A stretch of DNA of 42,164 nt from Lachnospiraceae bacterium (GTDB lineage: Bacteria; Bacillota; Clostridia; Lachnospirales; Lachnospiraceae). The DNA lies in contig JAHZHB010000059.1 of NCBI GenBank assembly GCA_019420465.1, positions 1 to 42,164 of the forward strand. The letters run 5' to 3'. Positions 34,502 through 41,064 of this stretch are shown piece after piece. Each line of letters begins with the position of its first letter. The stretch's first letter is position 1. The position numbers and the translations under genes are program-made. The notes under the pieces were generated by a model that saw nothing but the letters and a program-made list of their open reading frames with translations, did not search any database and was not told the DNA's origin.

Positions 34502-34530
34502 AGTATAGCAGAAGTCCTGCAGGGAGTCAA
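34502..34530 (-). promoter_or_regulatory. Promoter of the yhhQ-queL leader
   Basis: On the - strand: TTGACT (-35, 34530-34525), 17-nt spacer, TGCTATACT extended -10 (TATACT 34507-34502). It gives a leader of about 300 nt before queL. Confidence 0.75.
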
Positions 34531-34646
34531 GCAAAAATTGAAGGTGACAGGAATAAAACGAAAAGATTTTCATGCAGAAATTCATGGTTGCAACCTCAAT
34601 TTTACAGGATTATGATAAGGAAAACAGGAAAGAAGGTATACGGGAT

Positions 34647-35192
34647 ATGCAACTGGAAAACGGAAGACCGAAAACCCCGGAGGGAAGAGAAGAAAAAGAG
34701 CTTCGTGTATATGATATGCTGGACAGTCTTGGGGTAGAGTATCAGCGCATCGACCATGAAGCTGCATTTACGATGGAGGCCTGCGAAGAGATCGACAAGG
34801 CTCTGGATGCCATGATCTGTAAAAATCTGTTTCTCTGCAACCGTCAGAAGACGAACTATTATCTGCTTCTGATTCCGGGAGACAAGGTATTTAAGACGAA
34901 GGAGCTGTCAAAACAGATCGGTTCTGCCAGACTGTCCTTTGGTTCGCCGGAGGCCATGGAGGAGATGCTGGGGGTGACACCGGGTTCAGCGACGATCATG
35001 GGGCTGATGAACGACCCGGAGCATAAGGTGCAGCTTCTGGTGGATGAGGATGTGTTAAAAGAGGAATATTTTGGCTGCCATCCCTGTGTAAATACATCCA
35101 GTCTGCGGTTGAAAACAGCCGATGTCTTTGGAAAAGTGCTGGAACATTTCGGACACGAGATGGTGAAGGTGCATCTGGTTGGTGAAGAATAG
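34647..35192 (+). CDS. YbaK/ProX-type aminoacyl-tRNA deacylase
   Basis: 181 aa. The YbaK fold of the prolyl-tRNA synthetase editing (INS-like) family, PrdX branch: YDMLDSLGVEYQRIDHEAAFTMEACEEID, then KNLFLCNRQKTNYYLLLIPGDK with the conserved Lys, then GSARLSFGSPEAMEE, GVTPGSATIMGL, and GCHPCVNTSSLRL at the end. It clears mis-charged tRNA, usually Ala-tRNA(Pro). Start at MQLENGRP with AGAAGG upstream; an upstream in-frame ATG (34572) is less likely. Monocistronic. Confidence 0.88.
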   Translation: MQLENGRPKTPEGREEKELRVYDMLDSLGVEYQRIDHEAAFTMEACEEIDKALDAMICKNLFLCNRQKTNYYLLLIPGDKVFKTKELSKQIGSARLSFGSPEAMEEMLGVTPGSATIMGLMNDPEHKVQLLVDEDVLKEEYFGCHPCVNTSSLRLKTADVFGKVLEHFGHEMVKVHLVGEE

Positions 35193-35211
35193 AGTCTGGC
35201 AGGCTGATCAA

Positions 35212-35254
35212 TATTGATCCACTGGACCAAGTATTGATATGTATGGCAAAAAAA
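35212..35254 (-). repeat. Post-terminator repeat, copy B
   Basis: Read on the - strand it starts in the T-run of the RluD-type gene's terminator and runs through CATATCAATACTTGGTCC to AGTGGATCAAT. It matches 19030-19072 at about 37 of 43 positions. The palindrome here is TGATCCA-C-TGGACCA with one change. A shorter, more diverged version follows the terminator at 34294 (34270-34293). It overlaps ATCAATATTGAT, a 12-bp palindrome at 35207-35218. Confidence 0.55.
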
Positions 35255-35280
35255 GGCCCTGTTGCAGATACAAACAGGGC
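35248..35280 (-). terminator. Terminator of the RluD-type gene
   Basis: On the - strand: GCCCTGTT/AACAGGGC stem with a 9-nt loop followed by CTTTTTTT, 34 nt past the stop codon. Confidence 0.88.
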
Positions 35281-35313
35281 ATGGTAAAGATCAGCAGAAT
35301 AAAACAAAAACAG

Positions 35314-36216
35314 CTACGCCGGTGACAGTACATCCACCACATGCTGCATATCCGCAGGCAGCGGTGTTTCAAACTGCATCGGCTCCTTTGTCATCGGGTG
35401 GATAAAGGAGAGCTTTGCAGAATGCAGGGCCTGTCTGCCGATATAGCGCATATCGGGATTGTACAGATAGTCTCCGATCAGCGGGAAACCGAGATATTTC
35501 ATATGGATACGGATCTGGTGGGTGCGTCCGGTTTCAAGCTTCAGGGCAACGACCGTATGACCGTCAAGATACTGCAGTACACGGTAATTCGTGGCTGCAT
35601 ATTCGCCATGTTCAAAATCCACTGTGCGCTCAATGATCGAGCTGTCTTTTCTGCCGAGTGGAGCTTCGATGCGGCCGCTTTTGGGCGAGACATGTCCAGC
35701 AACGATGGCAACATATTCTCTGTGAATTTCCCGGTGGGTTACGGCCGCAGACAGGATGCTGGAGCTGACCATATGCTTGGCGATCACAGTGAGCCCGGAG
35801 GTATCGCGGTCCAGACGGTTGGTACAGCGGAAAATAAACGGTTTATGCTGGTTCTGATAATACCATGCCAGACCGTTGGCCAGAGAATTGGTATAATTGT
35901 TCATCGAAGGATGGATCGGCATACCGGCCGGCTTATTTACGACCAGAATATCTTCATCCTCATACACGATGGGAACCGGCAGTTCTACCGGTACAATCTG
36001 TGGAGAACATCCGGTCTCCTGAATGCGTACGGTAAGAATATCACCGGGGGTTAGCGTCCGGTTCATAAAGCAGGGAATGTCATTCAACAGAATGCTTTCC
36101 TGCATTTTTTTTAATTCCGTCAGATTCTGTGAAGAATAGCCGAGGTGACGCAGGTACTGGGAAATGCGAAAGCCGGTGTTTTCTTCGGTGATGGTGTAGG
36201 TGAGCGTGCGGTTCAT
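35314..36216 (-). CDS. RluD-family pseudouridine synthase
   Basis: 300 aa. An S4-like N-terminal part and the catalytic RluA/RluD domain with the HxRLDxxTSG signature (RCTNRLDRDTSGLTVIAKH), where the Asp is the nucleophile. Also VVNKPAGMPIHPS, RKDSSIIERTV and LETGRTHQIRIHMKYLGFPLIGD. It modifies uridine in rRNA; which site is unknown. Start at MNRTLTYT with AGGAG 6 nt upstream; a longer frame upstream has no RBS and runs into AT-rich leader. Confidence 0.92.
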   Translation of the reverse strand: MNRTLTYTITEENTGFRISQYLRHLGYSSQNLTELKKMQESILLNDIPCFMNRTLTPGDILTVRIQETGCSPQIVPVELPVPIVYEDEDILVVNKPAGMPIHPSMNNYTNSLANGLAWYYQNQHKPFIFRCTNRLDRDTSGLTVIAKHMVSSSILSAAVTHREIHREYVAIVAGHVSPKSGRIEAPLGRKDSSIIERTVDFEHGEYAATNYRVLQYLDGHTVVALKLETGRTHQIRIHMKYLGFPLIGDYLYNPDMRYIGRQALHSAKLSFIHPMTKEPMQFETPLPADMQHVVDVLSPA

Positions 36217-36345
36217 GGGACTCCTTTTTGCTATATAGTGCGTATTGTATTTTTTCAGTATACTATATATCGAGAGAAAAACCAATGAAAAAGCAGAAGA
36301 AAAAGAGCTGAAAAGAGCTATAGCAAACTGGAATGTAAAAAGAAA

Positions 36346-36374
36346 TTGACAAAACGATACAGGAGTGATACCAT
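36346..36374 (+). promoter_or_regulatory. Promoter of cbiMNQO
   Basis: Perfect TTGACA (36346-36351), 17-nt spacer, and TACCAT with TG one base upstream (TGATACCAT). Start near 36381. Confidence 0.65.
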
Positions 36375-36380
36375 GCGACA

Positions 36381-36543
36381 TAGTCGGCAAAGTGACAGGT
36401 AGTTATTCCAAAATAGAACAACCATCAGCCCGGCAAAGGGAAAGGGAACGATTTGCCTTTACTGGATATGTGATCAGGAAGGAGCAGGCTGTCAGCATGA
36501 CCGATAAATGTGTAACAGAACAAGAAGAAAAGAGGAGAGAAAA
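36381..36543 (+). promoter_or_regulatory. About 160-nt leader of the cobalt operon
   Basis: The leader carries a GGCAAA/TTTGCC hairpin with a purine-rich loop (AAAGGGAAAGGGAACGA) and a later ATCAGGAAGGAGCAGGC. These loosely recall pieces of a cobalamin riboswitch, but the B12-box and GCCACTG words are not clear. The ORF that runs through it lacks an RBS. I treat it as a structured leader of unknown type. Confidence 0.3.
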
Positions 36544-37290
36544 GTGAGTAAACAAAAGAAAACACTGGTTGCGTCCATCGCAGCCTTCATAATGATGTTC
36601 GGTCTTGTACCGTCAGCATTTGCCATGCATATTATGGAGGGATACCTTCCGGCTGGCTTCTGTGTAGCCTGGGGCGTACTGTGTGTACCGTTTCTGGTTG
36701 CCGGATTTACATCCATTAAAAAGACACTGGCTGAGCACAGAAATCTGATCACCCTTCTGGCTATGTCCGGTGCATTTGTATTTGTTATTTCATCCCTGAA
36801 GATCCCGTCAGTAACAGGAAGCTGTTCCCATATGACAGGTACAGGTCTTGGTGCTATCTTATTCGGACCGAGTGCAGTATCTATTCTTGGTATCATCGTA
36901 CTGCTGTTCCAGGCTATTCTTCTGGCACACGGTGGACTGACAACGATCGGTGCCAATACATTTTCCATGGCTATCGCAGGCCCGTTTGTTACCTATGGTA
37001 TTTATAAAGTCTGTCAGAAATGTAAAGTAAACAAGATGTTTTCTGTATTCCTGGCAGCTACTCTGGGTGATCTGTTCACCTACTGTGTAACGGCTGTTCA
37101 GATGGCACTGGCTCATCATGCAGACACAACTATCCCGGCAGCTATGGGCAAATTCCTTCTGGTATTTGCACCGACACAGCTTCCGCTGGCTATTATCGAA
37201 GGTATTCTTACTGTACTGATCATTATGGCACTGGAGACATATGCTAAGCCGGAGATGAAGGCTATTGGATTTATGAAGGAGGCAAAATAA
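36544..37290 (+). CDS. cbiM: Cobalt ECF transporter substrate-specific component CbiM
   Basis: 248 aa. A short N-terminal signal-like segment ends at ...AFAMHIMEGYLP; the Met-His-Ile-Met-Glu-Gly start of the mature part is the metal-binding N-terminus of CbiM. About seven TMs with PSVTGSCSHMTGTGLGAILFGP and LAHGGLTTIGANTFSM. It captures Co2+ for the ECF transporter. Start is a GTG 6 nt after AGAGGAG; the upstream in-frame ATG lacks an RBS. First gene of cbiMNQO. Confidence 0.95.
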   Translation: MSKQKKTLVASIAAFIMMFGLVPSAFAMHIMEGYLPAGFCVAWGVLCVPFLVAGFTSIKKTLAEHRNLITLLAMSGAFVFVISSLKIPSVTGSCSHMTGTGLGAILFGPSAVSILGIIVLLFQAILLAHGGLTTIGANTFSMAIAGPFVTYGIYKVCQKCKVNKMFSVFLAATLGDLFTYCVTAVQMALAHHADTTIPAAMGKFLLVFAPTQLPLAIIEGILTVLIIMALETYAKPEMKAIGFMKEAK

Positions 37291-37291
37291 G

Positions 37292-37594
37292 ATGAAAAAG
37301 AAAGTGATCGTTTTACTTATCCTTATTTTACTGATCGCCTTTGTTCCGCTGTTTGCACTGAAAGATGCAGAGTTTGGCGGATCTGATGATGCCGGCAGTC
37401 AGGTAGTAGCTGAGGTAGATTCCGGATTCAGCCCGATCGCTGAGCCGATCCTTGAAAAAATGCTTGGACATGAGCTTCCGGGCGAGGTCGAGAGTCTTCT
37501 GTTCTGCGTACAGTCATCTATTGGTGTCGGTATCCTTGCTTTTTGCATGGGCCGTTTTGTAGAACGTAAGAAACTCGGTAAAGACAACGAGTAA
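37292..37594 (+). CDS. cbiN: Cobalt transport protein CbiN
   Basis: 100 aa. TM1 at ~4-23, an extracellular loop with FGGSDDAGSQ...P-WF-like SGFSPIAEPI, TM2 ~68-88, then a basic tail. CbiN helps load Co2+ into CbiM. One base separates it from cbiM. Confidence 0.93.
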   Translation: MKKKVIVLLILILLIAFVPLFALKDAEFGGSDDAGSQVVAEVDSGFSPIAEPILEKMLGHELPGEVESLLFCVQSSIGVGILAFCMGRFVERKKLGKDNE

Positions 37595-37607
37595 GAAGGA
37601 GTAGGGA

Positions 37608-38384
37608 ATGATAACAATTGACAAGCTTTGTTATACTTCCAGACTCAGGTACGAAAATGCAGGAGAAAAGTTTGCTTTCGCCATGATCACACTGCTTATG
37701 TGTGTGATAAGTCGTTCCGTGGTCGTTGCAGCTGTTGTCCTTGCAGTTACGGGGGTTCTGACTGTATATAAAGGAGGAATCCCCCTTTTTCGCTATATGC
37801 ATTTTATGTGTGTACCGTTTGCCTTTCTGGTTCTGAGCACGCTGGCTATTATGATCAACGTGAAAAAGGCACCGCTGGATCTGTTTGCGATCCCGGTGGG
37901 CTGCTGGTATATTACCAGCAGCTTTTATGGCATGACATATGCGATCCAGCTGATTCTGACGGCACTGGCGGCTGTATCCTGTCTGTATTATCTTTCAATG
38001 AATACGCCTATGCCGGACATTCTCCGGGTGCTGGACAGGCTGCATTGCCCGAAGCTGCTGATTGAGCTGATGATGCTGATCTACCGGTTTATCTTTGTGC
38101 TTCTGGATACATCGTATCATATTTCAACGGCGCAGGAGTGCCGTATGGGGAACAGGGATTATAAGACGGCACTGCATTCGTTTGCTTCCCTATGTTCCAT
38201 GCTGATGATTCGGGCTGTCAAAAGATCCAATGCATTGTATGACTCGATGGAAGCACGGTGCTATGATGGTACGATTCGTGTACTGAATGAAGACTATCCG
38301 CCGAAAAAGAAAAACATTGTTCTGATCGTGATATTTGAATGCTTTTTACTGGCAATATGTATCTGGAGGATGTTTCTGGTATGA
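37608..38384 (+). CDS. cbiQ: ECF transporter transmembrane component CbiQ
   Basis: 258 aa with about five TMs. The C-terminal coupling helices that contact the ATPase are seen as AQECRMGNRDYK and SNALYDSMEARCYDG, the Ala-Arg-Gly-type motifs of EcfT proteins. RBS GAAGGAG. Its stop overlaps the cbiO start (ATGA). Confidence 0.93.
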   Translation: MITIDKLCYTSRLRYENAGEKFAFAMITLLMCVISRSVVVAAVVLAVTGVLTVYKGGIPLFRYMHFMCVPFAFLVLSTLAIMINVKKAPLDLFAIPVGCWYITSSFYGMTYAIQLILTALAAVSCLYYLSMNTPMPDILRVLDRLHCPKLLIELMMLIYRFIFVLLDTSYHISTAQECRMGNRDYKTALHSFASLCSMLMIRAVKRSNALYDSMEARCYDGTIRVLNEDYPPKKKNIVLIVIFECFLLAICIWRMFLV

Positions 38385-39232
38385 ATACTGATGTTATTTT
38401 AAAGGCAGAGGATCTGTATTATTCCTATGATGATGAAAATACACATTCTCTGAACGGACTGTCACTCGAAATCAAAAAAGGCAGAAAGATAGCTTTTATG
38501 GGTGCCAACGGTTCGGGAAAATCCACGTTCTTTCTCAGCTGTATGGGAATTTTAAAGCCGCAGAAGGGAACGCTGTATTATAATGGTGAGCCCTACCGTT
38601 ATGATAAAAAAGGGCTTCTGGATCTCAGAAGCAAAATAGGTATCGTCTTTCAGGACCCGGATAATCAGCTGTTTTCGGCAAGCGTGTATCAGGAGATATC
38701 GTTTGGTATACTGAATCTGGGTGTGCCGGAAGAAGAAGCAAAACAGGAAGTAGAAAAGGTGATCGATCATCTGGAGATCACACCGTTTCGACATAAACCG
38801 ACCCATGCATTAAGCGGTGGTCAGAAAAAACAGGTATCTATCGCGGATATCCTGGTCATGCATCCGGAGATCATCATTCTGGATGAGCCGGCAGCTGCAC
38901 TTGACCCGAAGCATACGACGATGGTTAATCACATCGTGGATGAAATGACCAAAAACGGTATCACCGTCTGTATGGCGACCCATGATGTGAATTATGCATA
39001 TGAGTGGGCAGATGAGATCGCGCTGTTCTGTCAGGGTAAAGTGCTGATGCAGGATACTCCGGAGGTTGTTTTCCACAACAGGGAAGCTTTAAAACAGACC
39101 AATCTGGAGGTGCCGACTGTGCTGGAGCTTTTTGAAAGTCTCTGTCGCAAGGGTATTTTAGACAAAGATCTTCCTGCACCGAAAAATTTGAAAGCGCTGG
39201 AGAGCTATATTGAGGAGATCCCGGGCCGCTGA
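38381..39232 (+). CDS. cbiO: ECF transporter ATPase CbiO
   Basis: 283 aa ABC ATPase. Walker A GANGSGKS (41-48), Q-loop FQDPDNQLFS, signature LSGGQ (144-148), Walker B IIILDEP, then the switch His in ATHDVNYAYEWAD. I chose the ATG that overlaps the cbiQ stop. The operon delivers cobalt, needed for corrinoids; this may matter to any corrinoid methyltransferase activity of the URO-D-like proteins, but no direct link is seen. Confidence 0.95.
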   Translation: MNTDVILKAEDLYYSYDDENTHSLNGLSLEIKKGRKIAFMGANGSGKSTFFLSCMGILKPQKGTLYYNGEPYRYDKKGLLDLRSKIGIVFQDPDNQLFSASVYQEISFGILNLGVPEEEAKQEVEKVIDHLEITPFRHKPTHALSGGQKKQVSIADILVMHPEIIILDEPAAALDPKHTTMVNHIVDEMTKNGITVCMATHDVNYAYEWADEIALFCQGKVLMQDTPEVVFHNREALKQTNLEVPTVLELFESLCRKGILDKDLPAPKNLKALESYIEEIPGR

Positions 39233-39246
39233 TCGTTGCAAAGTGG

Positions 39247-39269
39247 GTCACTCAAAGTGATGATTTTTT
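39247..39269 (+). terminator. Terminator of cbiMNQO
   Basis: Short hairpin GTCACT-CAA-AGTGAT followed by GATTTTTT, 14 nt after cbiO. The stem is short but the T-run is good. Confidence 0.6.
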
Positions 39270-39377
39270 ACAACAGTAACAGAAAGAGGCTAAGACGCAG
39301 AGTTGAACTGGATGAAACCTGGATTCGCTCTGTGTTTTTTGTTTTTGGTGCATGGATTTTTGAGAGGGAGGATGGAT

Positions 39378-39551
39378 ATGAATACGAATATTGCCGTTCG
39401 ATTATTGGTGGCCGCCGGTGTGCTGATGCTGCTTTCGGGTTGTATTTTTGGCTTTGTGCAGCAGTGGATATATGCAGCACTGGTGTGGGGCGGTGCATTT
39501 TGTTGTCTGGTGGCAGCTTTGAACTTCAAAACAGGAAAGACTGAATTGTGA
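39378..39551 (+). CDS. Small two-TM membrane protein
   Basis: 57 aa: MNTNIAVRLL start, a first hydrophobic segment ending LLSGCIFGF, then QQWIYAALVWGGAFCCLVAALNF, and a basic tail. LSGC resembles a lipobox but is followed at once by more hydrophobic residues, so a two-TM protein is more likely than a lipoprotein. Start picked 6 nt after GGAGG; the ATG directly on the RBS is unlikely. No function known. Confidence 0.55.
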   Translation: MNTNIAVRLLVAAGVLMLLSGCIFGFVQQWIYAALVWGGAFCCLVAALNFKTGKTEL

Positions 39552-39608
39552 CATGAGGAAATCAGGTATTTTTGCTGAGAGATGAAGTCCGTTTATATTG
39601 TCAAGAAA

Positions 39609-39659
39609 ACAGGCGGGGAGATTGCCACAGTGCAGAAAAGTGGCAATCTCCCCGCCTGT
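39609..39659 (-). terminator. Terminator of the cotJ operon
   Basis: 20-bp perfect inverted repeat (39609-39628 and 39640-39659) with an 11-nt loop, followed on the - strand by TTTTCTT. About 100 nt past cotJC. The rest of the gap (39660-39756) shows nothing recognisable. Confidence 0.8.
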
Positions 39660-39756
39660 AGTATCTCAGGTATCCTGCAATGCAGCAATCAGAGCAATAC
39701 AGAATGGGTTACCGACAGGGTGCAGAACTTGCTTTGCTGCCTTAGCCTATACTGGC

Positions 39757-40374
39757 TCACTTCCCACAACAGCTCGTCGGCACATCAAACTCCGGATTAA
39801 AAGCATAGAAGTTTTTCGCATCCAGATCATCCTGCACGATACGCAGTGCCTCACCGAAGCGCTGGAAATGCGCGACTTCTCTGGCGCGCAGGAATTTGAT
39901 CGGAGCCAGAACGTCCGGGTCATCGATGAGACGGATGATATTGTCGTAAGTCGTGCGGGCCTTCTGCTCGGCGGCCATATCTTCAAACAGATCCGTGATC
40001 GCATCGCCTTTACTCTGAAATTCACAGGCATTAAACGGTATGCCGCCGGCCGCCTGTGGCCAGACAGCGAGGGTATGATCCACATAATATTTGTCAAAAC
40101 CGCTGCGTTTGATCTCTTCCATGGAGAGGTTGCGGGTCAGCTGGTGGACGATGACACTGACCATTTCAAGGTGACCGAGTTCTTCCGTACCAATATCCGT
40201 AAGTAATCCCATACAGACTCTGTTCGGCATCGAATACCGCTGTGACAGATACCGCATCGAAGCCCCCAGCTCTCCGTCGGGACCGCCAAACTGGCTGATG
40301 ATCACCTGCGCCAGCTGTGCGTTGGGCGTTTTGATATTTACAGGAAACTGAAGTCTCTTTTCATAATTAAACAT
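39757..40374 (-). CDS. cotJC: Spore coat protein CotJC, manganese-catalase-like
   Basis: 205 aa. A ferritin-like di-metal fold of the Mn-catalase family: metal-ligand helices carry GTEELGHLEMV, DMAAEQKARTTYD and REVAHFQRFGEAL (Glu and His ligands). The N-terminus MFNYEKRLQFPVNI is typical of CotJC. It probably protects or sits in the spore coat. Last gene of cotJABC. Confidence 0.94.
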   Translation of the reverse strand: MFNYEKRLQFPVNIKTPNAQLAQVIISQFGGPDGELGASMRYLSQRYSMPNRVCMGLLTDIGTEELGHLEMVSVIVHQLTRNLSMEEIKRSGFDKYYVDHTLAVWPQAAGGIPFNACEFQSKGDAITDLFEDMAAEQKARTTYDNIIRLIDDPDVLAPIKFLRAREVAHFQRFGEALRIVQDDLDAKNFYAFNPEFDVPTSCCGK

Positions 40375-40659
40375 TTACCGCATGCCTCCTTTCGCGCAGT
40401 TTTCCCATGGCCATGGCTGCATGATCCATGCCCAGTCGGGACAGCCGTTTGGGCAGGCTGTGTCTGCCGTCAGCGGACCGAACTGGCAGGCATATTCGTC
40501 AAGCAGCTGTTTCCTTTGGCAGCATTGTTTCTGATAGTAGGCCAGCGCTTTCTGATCCTGCGGATGCGTATCGAGATACAACAGCATATCATAGGCGGCA
40601 AAGCTGACCATATTGATCTGTTCCAGCAGCATTTCACGGTTGCAGCGCATCGTACGCAT
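40375..40659 (-). CDS. cotJB: Spore coat protein CotJB
   Basis: 94 aa. The CotJB core is YDMLLYLDTHPQDQKALAYY, then a C-terminal Pro/Trp-rich part (CPDWAWIMQPWPWE). The ATG overlaps the cotJA stop (TGATG), with GGGGGTG 7 nt before. A GTG 9 nt upstream is inside the RBS and is unlikely. The stop directly precedes the cotJC start. Confidence 0.92.
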   Translation of the reverse strand: MRTMRCNREMLLEQINMVSFAAYDMLLYLDTHPQDQKALAYYQKQCCQRKQLLDEYACQFGPLTADTACPNGCPDWAWIMQPWPWENCAKGGMR

Positions 40660-40850
40660 CAGCGGCACCCCCTTTTTCCACAGAATGGTTTATTCAGTTC
40701 GGGGAAGATCGTTCCCTGAGAAAATCCCTGACAGAGTTCGTACGTTGTATGATAGTGCTGCCATGGTACATAGGCCATGGCAACAGGAAAACGCTCCATA
40801 TTGACAGCGGGTCTGCAGCTGTCCGGCATGCAGGAAGGTCTTTTTTCCAT
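40659..40850 (-). CDS. cotJA: Spore-coat-associated protein CotJA
   Basis: 63 aa, Cys/Pro-rich, with the CotJA core MAYVPWQHYHTTYELCQGFSQGTIFPELNKPF. GGAG sits 8 nt before the ATG. First gene of cotJABC, which in Bacillus is made in the mother cell under sigma-E. A sigma-E-like promoter was not clear by eye. The operon shows that the organism can form spores. Confidence 0.9.
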   Translation of the reverse strand: MEKRPSCMPDSCRPAVNMERFPVAMAYVPWQHYHTTYELCQGFSQGTIFPELNKPFCGKRGCR

Positions 40851-40911
40851 GCAAAACTCCTGTTGTTTTTTACTATATTATGTTGAGATGAGAAAGAGAG
40901 TGAAAACGAAA

Positions 40912-40940
40912 TGGACGAATACAAAAAAACAGCGTATAGT
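40912..40940 (+). promoter_or_regulatory. Promoter of the MATE gene
   Basis: TGGACG (-35, 40912-40917), 17-nt spacer, TATAGT (-10, 40935-40940). The leader of about 120 nt that follows contains TGTACAGG and CCTGTACA as an inverted repeat near 41005-41045, which could form a stem. Nothing else is recognisable between cotJA and the MATE gene. Confidence 0.55.
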
Positions 40941-41064
40941 AAGTGCGGGCAGAGAAAATTGTAACAAGATATTTTAATGGAAGGTATGATAGAAAGGCTG
41001 TACAGGCAGCACCGGAAAAAGATATCTTAGAAGTACCTGTACAACAGAGAAGAGGAAAAACTAT

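Noticed and set aside
36365..36547. Small open frame upstream of cbiM.
   Set aside because: No convincing RBS and no protein features. It overlaps the leader and the GTG start of cbiM.
39378..39551. Lipoprotein call for the 57-aa protein because of LSGC.
   Set aside because: The residues after the Cys are strongly hydrophobic and form a second TM, so a signal peptide with cleavage is unlikely.
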